64,000 nt of DNA from Pseudorhodoplanes sp. (GTDB lineage: Bacteria; Pseudomonadota; Alphaproteobacteria; Rhizobiales; Xanthobacteraceae). Under the pieces are notes generated by a model. The model did not search any database. It was not told the DNA's origin and saw only the letters and a program-made list of their open reading frames with translations. The position numbers were made by a program, and so were the translations under genes. Shown here piece by piece: positions 9,202 to 16,059 of the stretch. The DNA is taken from assembly GCA_032027085.1 (NCBI GenBank), contig JAVSMS010000001.1, positions 1,070,332 through 1,134,331 of the forward strand, written 5' to 3'. The stretch's first letter is position 1. Each line of letters starts with the position of its first letter.

Positions 9202-10015
9202 ACGGCCCGAGGTCACCGACGACGCCGTCCTGAACGGCCGGCTGCGGCTCTTTCAACCCAAACGCGGTCACCGCTTTGGTCATGATGCCATTCTTCTGGC
9301 AGCGGCGACCCCGGCGAAGCCCGGCGACCGTATCGTAGAGCTGGGCTCGGGCGTCGGCGCGGCCAGCCTCGCCTTGCTGGCGCGCATCCCCGACATCCAC
9401 GTCACATTAATCGATATCGATCCCGCACTGGTCGCGCTTGCTTCCGAGAATATTGCGCGCAACGGCTTTGCGGAAAAGGCGCGCGCCGTGCGGCTGGACG
9501 TGGGCGCGCCTGATTCAGTGTTCGAGGAGGCGGGCCTAAGGGCAGGCTCGTTCGATCAGGTTCTGATGAATCCGCCCTTCAACGACCCCTCGCTGCAGGC
9601 GTCGCCTGACATGGCCCGCAGAATCGCCCACGTCGCGCCGGAAGAAACACCTCGCGTATGGCTGCAACGCGCGGCGCATCTGCTGCGATCATCGGGCAAT
9701 CTTTCGCTGATCTGGCGCGCCGACAGTCAACAAAAAGTGCTGAGGGAACTGGACATCGCGTTCGGTGGGATCACCGTGGTGCCCGTGCATCCGGCGCCAG
9801 GTCAACCGCCGATCCGCATTCTGGTCAATGCGCGCAAGGGAGCGGAGAAAGGCGTGCGCAATCTTTCAGGGCTTACGCTCGCCGATCAGGACAGGAGGCC
9901 CAGCGTTGACGCAGAAGCGATTCTGCGCAGCGGCCTGCCGCTTGAACGCGCGGAAATCACTCCGTCGGCTGCTGACGTCGCTCCGAGTTCCAAGACAAAT
10001 GGGCAAGAGCGGTGA
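9191..10015 (+). CDS. Class I SAM-dependent methyltransferase, TrmN6 (tRNA1(Val) A37 N6) type
   Basis: About 274 residues. It has a QPKRGHRFGHDAILLAA opening, SAM-binding motif I ELGSGVGAASLALL, an acidic LIDIDPAL loop, and the amino-methyltransferase motif NPPFNDP that marks N6-adenine enzymes such as E. coli YfiC/TrmN6. This suggests tRNA modification. The ATG at 9191 was chosen because homology begins right after it and it overlaps the upstream DUF2007 gene. An in-frame start at 9092 would lie deep inside that gene. Confidence 0.85.
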   Translation: MTAERPEVTDDAVLNGRLRLFQPKRGHRFGHDAILLAAATPAKPGDRIVELGSGVGAASLALLARIPDIHVTLIDIDPALVALASENIARNGFAEKARAVRLDVGAPDSVFEEAGLRAGSFDQVLMNPPFNDPSLQASPDMARRIAHVAPEETPRVWLQRAAHLLRSSGNLSLIWRADSQQKVLRELDIAFGGITVVPVHPAPGQPPIRILVNARKGAEKGVRNLSGLTLADQDRRPSVDAEAILRSGLPLERAEITPSAADVAPSSKTNGQER

Positions 10016-10052
10016 TGGCGCCGAGCAGAACGACGAGAAGATAGATCTTCAT
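9957..10052 (-). CDS. Possible 31-residue single-span membrane peptide antisense to the methyltransferase tail
   Basis: A short reverse-strand frame starts MKIYLLVVLLGAITALAHLS and ends after 31 residues. It has one clear hydrophobic helix and an AGGA Shine-Dalgarno about 9 nt upstream. Part of it overlaps the 3' end of the methyltransferase gene. The hydrophobic design and the ribosome-binding site argue for a real small protein, but no family is recognised. Confidence 0.4.
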   Translation of the reverse strand: MKIYLLVVLLGAITALAHLSWNSERRQQPTE

Positions 10053-10220
10053 GGCAAGTCTTCCTCACTCATCACGCGACAACAGCCCCGGCCGAGCGGC
10101 GTTTTGAACATCGGAGAAAGACCTCATAAGGGTTAATGTTGCGTAACTTGAGCGGCAGTTGCGACCGTCTTAAGACAATTCCCGGCGATCACGAATTCAT
10201 GATCACAAGGACGACGCGGC

Positions 10221-11084
10221 ATGCACGAATGGATCAACAAGCTTCTTCCTGAGAAATGGCGCAGCGGCATTCCCATTGTCCCCGTGGTGCGACTGACCGG
10301 CACCATCGGCTTTTCGACGCCGCTCAAGCCGGGCCTGACGATCGCCGCGACGGCGCGCAACCTCGAACGCGCCTTCGGCATCAAAAAGGCGAAAGCCGTG
10401 GCGTTGATTATCAATTCTCCGGGCGGTTCGCCGGTGCAGTCGCATCTGATCTACCGGCGCATCCGCCAACTGTCGGACGAAAAGAAGATTCCCGTGCTGG
10501 CCTTCATCGAGGATGTCGGCGCCTCCGGCGGCTACATGATCGCCTGCGCGGCCGATGAAATCCTCTGCGATGCTTCCTCTATCCTCGGTTCCATCGGCGT
10601 CGTAGGTGCGACCTTCGGCCTCGACAAGGCGATCAAGAAGCTCGGCGTCGAACGCCGTGTGTATACCGCGGGCAAACGCAAGGTCATGCTCGATCCCTTC
10701 CTGCCGGAAAATGCCGACGACGTGCGCCGCCTGAAGGCGATCCAGGAGAATATTCACGAGGCTTTTATCGCATTGGTGAAGGAACGGCGTGGCGACAGGC
10801 TGAAGGGCCAAGAATCGGCCTTGTTCTCGGGGGAATATTGGGATGGAAAACAGGCCGTGGCACTTGGCCTAGCGGACGGGGTGGACGATCTGCGTGGCTT
10901 TCTGCGCCGGCGTTACGGCGAGAAGGTGCGCACTCCGCTCATCGCCGACCGCGGCTGGTTCGGGCGCCGGGTTCCCGGAGTCGGAATAGGACAGATGGAA
11001 CAGGCGCTGATGAACCTGGAACTGGCCGAGAGCACCTTGTCGGCCATCGAGGCACGCGCGCTTTGGGCACGCTACGGACTTTGA
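10221..11084 (+). CDS. S49-family serine peptidase (SppA/SohB-like), cytoplasmic form
   Basis: 287-residue Clp-fold Ser-Lys protease. The conserved INSPGGSP segment, the nucleophile motif EDVGASGGYMIA and LGSIGVVG are all present. The general-base Lys is expected in the YTAGKRKVMLDPF segment. It has no signal peptide or obvious transmembrane helix, unlike the second S49 gene at 47450-48442, so it may act on the inner face of the membrane or on soluble peptides. It is followed after 18 bp by a small membrane-protein gene. Confidence 0.9.
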   Translation: MHEWINKLLPEKWRSGIPIVPVVRLTGTIGFSTPLKPGLTIAATARNLERAFGIKKAKAVALIINSPGGSPVQSHLIYRRIRQLSDEKKIPVLAFIEDVGASGGYMIACAADEILCDASSILGSIGVVGATFGLDKAIKKLGVERRVYTAGKRKVMLDPFLPENADDVRRLKAIQENIHEAFIALVKERRGDRLKGQESALFSGEYWDGKQAVALGLADGVDDLRGFLRRRYGEKVRTPLIADRGWFGRRVPGVGIGQMEQALMNLELAESTLSAIEARALWARYGL

Positions 11085-11102
11085 ATGGCAAGGAGAGACC
11101 GG

Positions 11103-11294
11103 ATGCCACCAATATTGCTCTGGACTGTCGGCGTTGTCGGCGCCATTGCGCTGGCGAAATTCATCCGGCGTGAATACCGGCGCGTGAATGACGAGCTTGA
11201 CCAGGCCCGCATGGCGACGGTCGCGAGCAAGGCGGAACGCGCGCAGCACCCCACCCTCAAGCGCGATCCGCGCACGGGCATCTATCATCCCTGA
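11103..11294 (+). CDS. Small single-span membrane protein of unknown function
   Basis: 63 residues: an N-terminal hydrophobic helix (ILLWTVGVVGAIALAKFI) and then a charged, probably helical tail ending KRDPRTGIYHP. AAGGAGAG at 11090-11097 fixes the ATG at 11103 rather than an upstream ATG at 11085. It forms a short operon with the S49 peptidase and may anchor or assist it. The family is not recognised. Confidence 0.75.
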   Translation: MPPILLWTVGVVGAIALAKFIRREYRRVNDELDQARMATVASKAERAQHPTLKRDPRTGIYHP

Positions 11295-11296
11295 GG

Positions 11297-12445
11297 TTAG
11301 CCGCGGCTCCCCCAAGGGCCACGGGTCAGAATTTCCGCCGGATTCCACGGACCGCGAGGAGGGCCTGGTTTTTTCTGCGGCGCAGGCTGATCTGCCGCTT
11401 CGCCCATCGGCGTTTTGGATTCATCGGCGAATTCCTCATCGTCGGGTTCGGACAAGATCAGGGGACCCGGATCGCGACCGCCGGCCGTCTGCACGAGCGC
11501 CTCGACGCGGCTCTCGATCGAGGGATGCGTTGCAAACAAATCCGCAAATCCTTCGCGCGGATTATCAACGCACATTTCCATCACCGACGAAGTGACACCC
11601 GGCAGTTCGCCCCGGCCTTCAATCTTTCGTAACGCCATGATCATGGCGTCAGGATTCTTGGTGAGTTCGACCGCACCGGCATCGGCCAGAAATTCGCGCG
11701 TACGAGACAGAGCGAAGCGGATCACGATCGAGAGCGCCCAAGCCGCCGCGATAATCACAACGGCAATCAGAATAGCCGCGCCGGCGCCGCCCTTCCTGTT
11801 CGACGAAGAGCTGCGCGAGCCCCCGCCGCTCCAGCGTGCACCGGAGCGAAACATGACGCGAAAGAACAATTCGGCGACAAAGGAAATGACGCCGGCGATG
11901 ATAACCGCGATCACCATCATCCGCACATCGCCATTGCGGATATGCGTCAATTCATGCGCGAGCACCGCTTCGGTTTCCGCATCGTCAAGCCGATTCAGCA
12001 GCCCGCTGGTGACGGTGATGGAATATTGCTTCTCGTTCAGCCCGGCGGCGAAGGCATTCAGCGCCGGGCTGTCCATCACCTTCAACTTCGGCATCGTAAT
12101 GCCGCGCGAGATGCAGAGGTTCTCCAGCAGATTGTACAGCCGCGGCTGCTCTACCCGCGACACTTCATGGCCGCCGGTCAGGGCGTCGATCAATGACTGA
12201 TGGAAATTGTAAGCGAACAAAATCCAGGTTGCCGTGCCGATCGTGGCGAGGGGTATCGCCACAACCATATCGTTCCAAGCCTGCCCGATCAGATAATCGA
12301 GCGGCGCGCCCGATTGCGTGAAGGCGCGCCCGAGCAGCGCCCCAGCGAAGGTCAAAAGATAGACCAGGAAGAACAATCCGATCAGCAGCGCGAGCGAGCG
12401 CCGGCGGTTCTTCCGGATGTGCGTGTACAGTCCGTAAGCCGCCAT
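11297..12445 (-). CDS. M48-family membrane zinc metalloprotease (HtpX/Ste24-like)
   Basis: 382 residues. Two N-terminal hydrophobic helices are followed by the zinc site VLAHELTHIRNGDV (HExxH), a second hydrophobic pair, and a downstream FLADAGAVELT segment supplying the third ligand Glu/Asp. The C-terminal tail is Pro/Glu-rich. HtpX-type enzymes degrade misfolded membrane proteins. It lies 35 bp downstream of lemA in the same direction, a common pairing. Confidence 0.9.
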   Translation of the reverse strand: MAAYGLYTHIRKNRRRSLALLIGLFFLVYLLTFAGALLGRAFTQSGAPLDYLIGQAWNDMVVAIPLATIGTATWILFAYNFHQSLIDALTGGHEVSRVEQPRLYNLLENLCISRGITMPKLKVMDSPALNAFAAGLNEKQYSITVTSGLLNRLDDAETEAVLAHELTHIRNGDVRMMVIAVIIAGVISFVAELFFRVMFRSGARWSGGGSRSSSSNRKGGAGAAILIAVVIIAAAWALSIVIRFALSRTREFLADAGAVELTKNPDAMIMALRKIEGRGELPGVTSSVMEMCVDNPREGFADLFATHPSIESRVEALVQTAGGRDPGPLILSEPDDEEFADESKTPMGEAADQPAPQKKPGPPRGPWNPAEILTRGPWGSRG

Positions 12446-12480
12446 AGTTCAAGCGCCTCCCGCGGCGGCTCTCGACAGCC

Positions 12481-13044
12481 CTAGAATTTGACCTGCGGGG
12501 TCTGTTCGACCTGTGCGCGCGTTTCGCCGAGGTCGAAAAATTCCCTGCGCGTGAAGCCGAACGAAGTGGCAAAGAGCGCCGCAGGAAACTGTTCGATTCC
12601 CGTATTGTATTCCTGGACGGCGTTGTTGAAGAAACGCCGCGCCGCGGCGATCTTGTTTTCGATGTCCGACAATTCCGTCTGCAATTGCTGGAAATTGGTG
12701 TTGGCCTTGAGGTCCGGATAGGCCTCGGCCAATGCGAACAAGCCACGCAGTGCACCGGTCAATACGTTTTCTGCCGCCGCCTGCGCGGCCGGTCCCTGCG
12801 CCGCGATCGCCGAGTTGCGCGCCTTCACGACGGCATCCAGCGTTTCGCGCTCATGTGCCGCGTAGCCTTTGACCGTCTCGACCAGGTTGGGAATGAGATC
12901 ATGACGTTGTTTGAGCTGAACGTCGATGTCGGCGAAGGCCTGACTGACACGCTGCCGGAGAGCGACAAGGCCGTTATAGATCGTGACAGCCCACAGCACG
13001 ATGGCCGCAATCACGCCAAGGACAATCCAGGTCGAGGTGGACAT
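12481..13044 (-). CDS. LemA family protein
   Basis: 187 residues with one N-terminal transmembrane helix (WIVLGVIAAIVLWAVTIYNGL). The LemA signature VSQAFADIDVQLKQRHDLIPNLV follows, and then a four-helix coiled region. The start at 13044 is supported by GGAGATTTTC just upstream; a longer frame from 13137 adds non-conserved residues. LemA proteins are frequently encoded with M48 proteases, as here; the biochemical role is unknown. Confidence 0.93.
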   Translation of the reverse strand: MSTSTWIVLGVIAAIVLWAVTIYNGLVALRQRVSQAFADIDVQLKQRHDLIPNLVETVKGYAAHERETLDAVVKARNSAIAAQGPAAQAAAENVLTGALRGLFALAEAYPDLKANTNFQQLQTELSDIENKIAAARRFFNNAVQEYNTGIEQFPAALFATSFGFTRREFFDLGETRAQVEQTPQVKF

Positions 13045-13149
13045 GAAAATCTCCAGTTTCCAAAAAAGACAGCGTTCAGAACACAACCCGTCGCAAAGCT
13101 GGCACAAGATTAACATGGTTCCGCGACGATTTGACAATATCGGGCGACT

Positions 13150-13174
13150 GGAACCTCTTCGTTAATGCAGCGTT
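13150..13174 (+). promoter_or_regulatory. EcfG-type stress promoter for the 48-residue membrane protein
   Basis: GGAAC (13150-13154), 16 nt, CGTT (13171-13174): an exact match to the alphaproteobacterial EcfG consensus. It lies about 30 nt upstream of the start at 13203, with a T-rich -10 extension. Confidence 0.75.
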
Positions 13175-13202
13175 TTATTAGGTATTTTCTGGAGACTGCT
13201 CG

Positions 13203-13349
13203 ATGATTTGGAGACGCTGGCTCGGCAGACCTGAATTGAACGCGGTGGAAGCGCGGCAGGGTTTCCTCGACCGCCCGGTGCTGATTATATTGCTTGTGAG
13301 TACCGTGCTTATCTGTCTCGCATTCGGCATATTGCTGGCGCGCTTCTGA
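13203..13349 (+). CDS. 48-residue single-span membrane protein, predicted stress regulon
   Basis: ATG at 13203 preceded by GGAGAC, stop at 13347-13349. The N-terminus is a basic MIWRRWLGRPELNAVEARQG, and the C-terminal half is one hydrophobic helix (PVLIILLVSTVLICLAFGIL). No family is recognised. The exact EcfG-type promoter directly upstream and its position at the edge of the stress island suggest a small envelope stress protein. It converges on the dehydrogenase gene. Confidence 0.7.
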   Translation: MIWRRWLGRPELNAVEARQGFLDRPVLIILLVSTVLICLAFGILLARF

Positions 13350-13353
13350 AACG

Positions 13354-14403
13354 TCATTCTCTAAAATCAATCACAACTTTAATGTCGTCCCGCCGCGGCT
13401 GCAGAGCCTCATGCCATCGCGTCAGCGGGACGCGGCGGGTGATAAGGCGATCCAGCCATGAGCGCTCCGCACCCGACAATGCTTCCGCAGCCATGTCATA
13501 GTGACCGCGATTGGCATTGACCGTCCCGAATACCACTTGGTTGTTCAGAACCAGCGTCCGGTTCAATCCGCCGATATCGAATTCTGTTTTTTTTCCGGGC
13601 GTTGAGACGCCAAACAGACAGACAATGCCGGCCGGGGCACAGCGCGCCATGGCGTCGACGATCAAGGGCGCGGCGGCGGTGCATTCCATGACCAGATCGA
13701 AAGAGAGGTCGGCGATCTCCGCGGCGCTCGCATGTATTCTGCCGCCAAGGGCGCGCACGAGTTCGGGCTTCGGGCCGGTCCTGTTGCGATCGATAACGTG
13801 CAGATCGAGGCCACGCTGCACCCCCATCAACGCCGCCAGGAGGCCAATCGGCCCCGCGCCAGTGACCAGCAGATTGCGAGGCCGCCACGACTTTGTCCGG
13901 CGGCCAATGCGATCGGCATGTTGCCAGGCCTTGGCGACGATACTGGCGGGCTCCATCAGCACGGCCCTGAGCTCCAGGGCGGGCTCCACCTTCACCGCGA
14001 AATCGGGCTCCAAGCGAAAGACGTCAGAGCCGAAGCCGTGCCGCTCCTTGATCCCACGCTCGGTGTAAAGACCATTATGGCACATATCCCATTCGCCTGA
14101 GGCGCAGGCGGTGCACGGAACAGGATCGGGACGGCGCACAATGCCGACCACGCGATCGCCGGGACGGAAACCGGTTTCTGGTGGGGCGTCGATAACCTCG
14201 CCCAGAGATTCATGGCCGAGGATAAGCCTCTGTTGGCCGGGCGGCGCTGAGCCATGCACGCCCGCCAAAATTTCATGGTCGGTGCCGCAGACGCCGAGCG
14301 CGATCGTACGCACCAGAAGCGCCCCTTCTGCGATATCGGGTTCAGGCACATTTTCGAGGCCGGCGGAATTCGGAACGCCAGGTATGAGTGTGATCGCGCG
14401 CAT
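13354..14403 (-). CDS. Zinc-dependent medium-chain dehydrogenase, glucose 1-dehydrogenase type
   Basis: 349 residues. The catalytic zinc site appears as GVCGTDHEIL and the GHESLGEV motif. A cysteine cluster CTACASGEWDMC corresponds to the structural zinc lobe. A Rossmann segment LLVTGAGPIGLLAALMG follows. The CGTDHE form and MEPASIVAKAW are typical of archaeal/bacterial glucose (aldose) dehydrogenases rather than ethanol dehydrogenases. It would oxidise a sugar or polyol with NAD(P). The substrate is inferred only from family resemblance. It lies downstream of the DUF992 gene, separated by a terminator. Confidence 0.85.
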   Translation of the reverse strand: MRAITLIPGVPNSAGLENVPEPDIAEGALLVRTIALGVCGTDHEILAGVHGSAPPGQQRLILGHESLGEVIDAPPETGFRPGDRVVGIVRRPDPVPCTACASGEWDMCHNGLYTERGIKERHGFGSDVFRLEPDFAVKVEPALELRAVLMEPASIVAKAWQHADRIGRRTKSWRPRNLLVTGAGPIGLLAALMGVQRGLDLHVIDRNRTGPKPELVRALGGRIHASAAEIADLSFDLVMECTAAAPLIVDAMARCAPAGIVCLFGVSTPGKKTEFDIGGLNRTLVLNNQVVFGTVNANRGHYDMAAEALSGAERSWLDRLITRRVPLTRWHEALQPRRDDIKVVIDFRE

Positions 14404-14416
14404 CGTTCAGAATAGC

Positions 14417-14441
14417 AAAACGGCCGCTCTCCGCGGCCGTT
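14417..14441 (-). terminator. Rho-independent terminator after the DUF992 gene
   Basis: AACGGCCGC (14419-14427) pairs with GCGGCCGTT (14433-14441) around a 5-nt loop. On the minus strand a run of four T follows. It separates the DUF992 gene from the dehydrogenase gene. Confidence 0.7.
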
Positions 14442-14461
14442 TCACCTGTTCTTCTGATCCG

Positions 14462-14959
14462 TCAACGTCGGCGGCGCGGCGGCTGCGCCGGATGCAGTTC
14501 AAGCCCGGCGACGCCTGCAGCCACGCTGACGCCGGTCTGTCCCTGCACGGACACAGGTTGCAGGGTCACGGTGCGGTTGTTTCCGCCGACCAGCGCATTG
14601 GCGCCGACGCCAGCCCCAACTGTGGCTTCCGCGCTGGCGCCGCCATAGGCGCCGGCGAGTGCATAGCGGGGGGCGCTGGTCGGGGCATAAACCGCCCAGA
14701 GCAGGTTGCCGCCGGAAGTGGCGCCAAGATCAAGGCCTACGCGGCGGATCGAGCCCGCGTAGAACTCGCCGCGCCAGCCGCGTGCGGTCGGCGTAAAGCG
14801 GCACAGCAATTCTTTTTGCGAGGCGACAATCATACCAACGCCGCCAGACATCTGACAGTCGAGCATGCCGACCTTGACCCGGCTCTGCGCCTGCGCACCG
14901 AGCGGAAAAGCGGCAAGAGCGGCAAGCGCAGCAACACCAGCCAGAGCAAAGCGAGTCAT
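14462..14959 (-). CDS. DUF992 exported protein
   Basis: 165 residues: signal peptide (ALAGVAALAALAAFPLGAQA) followed by the DUF992 core, which starts RVKVGMLDCQMSGGVGMIV and contains the glycine-rich strands LGATSGGNLLWAVYAP and LAGAYGGASAEATVG. It is probably a periplasmic beta-rich protein of unknown role. AGGAGG six nt upstream fixes the ATG at 14959; a TTG at 14965 is less likely. An EcfG-type promoter lies about 100 bp upstream (15060-15085), linking it to the stress regulon. Confidence 0.88.
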   Translation of the reverse strand: MTRFALAGVAALAALAAFPLGAQAQSRVKVGMLDCQMSGGVGMIVASQKELLCRFTPTARGWRGEFYAGSIRRVGLDLGATSGGNLLWAVYAPTSAPRYALAGAYGGASAEATVGAGVGANALVGGNNRTVTLQPVSVQGQTGVSVAAGVAGLELHPAQPPRRRR

Positions 14960-15059
14960 GGGCAACCTCCTGAGATCAGTCGGAAAAAGCGAAAAGGCGA
15001 AAGCAATTGACGCGTCCTGTCAGACGCACGAGCCGTCAGAACACGCGCCAATGTGGCCA

Positions 15060-15085
15060 AACGTTGGTACGGCTCCTTTTGTTCC
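15060..15085 (-). promoter_or_regulatory. EcfG-type stress promoter upstream of the DUF992 gene
   Basis: Minus strand GGAAC (15085-15081), 17 nt, CGTT (15063-15060). It reads toward the DUF992 gene with a leader near 95 nt. The DUF3309 promoter lies divergently about 85 bp away. Confidence 0.65.
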
Positions 15086-15168
15086 GCAGAATTTTCGGCC
15101 CACACACTTGGTCGCAGGCTTGCCACCTTGGCAAACGCCGGTGTCCGGGCGCCGGTGTTCAATGGTAC

Positions 15169-15193
15169 GGAACGAATATGAGATTTTACCGTT
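15169..15193 (+). promoter_or_regulatory. EcfG-type stress promoter for the DUF3309 gene
   Basis: GGAAC (15169-15173), 16 nt, CGTT (15190-15193): exact consensus. It leads into the DUF3309 gene at 15287. Confidence 0.72.
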
Positions 15194-15286
15194 GCTGTTT
15201 CGGCGTCCAAAAACGCGTTCAGCAGCAATGCAGTATCCGCTTTGGGAAGCCAGAGCTCTCGATAATTTTCAAGCGGAGTCTTACTT

Positions 15287-15445
15287 ATGTCTCTCGGCAC
15301 CATCCTTATCATCATATTGATCCTGTTGCTGATTGGCGCCATTCCTTCCTGGCCCTATAGCAGCGGTTGGGGCTATGGCCCGTCCGGCATCCTCGGCGTC
15401 TTACTGGTTATTGTTCTGATCCTGTTGTTGCTGGGACGCATCTGA
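15287..15445 (+). CDS. DUF3309 small membrane protein
   Basis: 52 residues (ATG 15287, TGA 15443-15445). Two hydrophobic helices (SLGTILIIILILLLIGAI and GILGVLLVIVLILLLLGRI) flank the conserved WPYSSGWGYGPSG turn, which is diagnostic of DUF3309. Such proteins are common in soil alphaproteobacteria and often stress-induced; function unknown. The gene sits between an exact EcfG-type promoter and a strong terminator, so it is a self-contained stress transcription unit. Confidence 0.85.
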   Translation: MSLGTILIIILILLLIGAIPSWPYSSGWGYGPSGILGVLLVIVLILLLLGRI

Positions 15446-15464
15446 TACTGGAAGGCGCTTACAC

Positions 15465-15503
15465 AAAATGAAACGGGCCGGTCATGCCGGCCCGTTTCAT
15501 TTT
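15465..15503. terminator. Strong bidirectional hairpin terminator
   Basis: 17-bp perfect inverted repeat (15465-15481 with 15487-15503), 5-nt loop, flanked by A4 and T4. It serves the DUF3309 gene on the plus strand and the converging exported-protein gene on the minus strand. Confidence 0.85.
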
Positions 15504-15528
15504 GCTACTTGCAACATTGCATTTTGCA

Positions 15529-15969
15529 TCAGGACAGACAGCGTCCGCTAACATTTGCCATGGCCGGCGTTGTCACCGGGCTAAAGGAGGATTCGCACCC
15601 CACCGGCATCTTCTCCTTCCCCTTGACGTTGTGCGGCAGAATCCGCACGGGGCTCTGTTTCATTGAACCGTTCTGCAAACCGCTCTGGGGCAAATCAATG
15701 CCGTCCGTCTGCCTAGGCTCATTTGTGACCGGTTGGCGATAGTCCTTGATCACGACCGTTGTTTGCATGGTCGGCAGATCAAAAAAGTATATTTTCCCGT
15801 CAAAGCGAGCCTTTGGTTCGTCGATACGGTCGGCTTTCTGCGTCGGATTAACAGCCAGCCAGCGCGCGTCGAAACTCGATTGAGCGACCGACCCAGTCAG
15901 AGGGACCAGGCACGCCGCGGCGCAAACTGCCAACAGGCCCCCCGCGATATGTGCTGTACCATGCCACAT
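15529..15969 (-). CDS. Exported protein of unknown function with a conserved C-terminal Cys pair
   Basis: 146 residues from the ATG at 15969: signal-like segment (AGGLLAVCAAACLVPLTGSVA), a short middle region, and a C-terminus with MPVGCESSFSPV and SGRCLS, whose two Cys may form a disulfide. Similar tails occur in uncharacterised Bradyrhizobium-type secreted proteins; I do not know a function. An upstream start at 16035 is excluded if the EcfG promoter at 16034-16058 is used, because it would lie within the -10. Confidence 0.65.
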   Translation of the reverse strand: MWHGTAHIAGGLLAVCAAACLVPLTGSVAQSSFDARWLAVNPTQKADRIDEPKARFDGKIYFFDLPTMQTTVVIKDYRQPVTNEPRQTDGIDLPQSGLQNGSMKQSPVRILPHNVKGKEKMPVGCESSFSPVTTPAMANVSGRCLS

Positions 15970-16033
15970 GGGGATATCTCGAGAGTTTGTGATCAGGCCA
16001 AGCGTGGCAGACCACGCCCGCCATTCGCTTATC

Positions 16034-16058
16034 AACGTCGGGAAGGTAAAAGCGTTCC
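16034..16058 (-). promoter_or_regulatory. EcfG-type stress promoter for the exported protein
   Basis: Minus strand GGAAC (16058-16054), 16 nt, CGTT (16037-16034): exact consensus about 65 nt upstream of the 15969 start. It lies in the 24-bp gap after the histidine kinase gene. Confidence 0.72.
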
Positions 16059-16059
16059 G

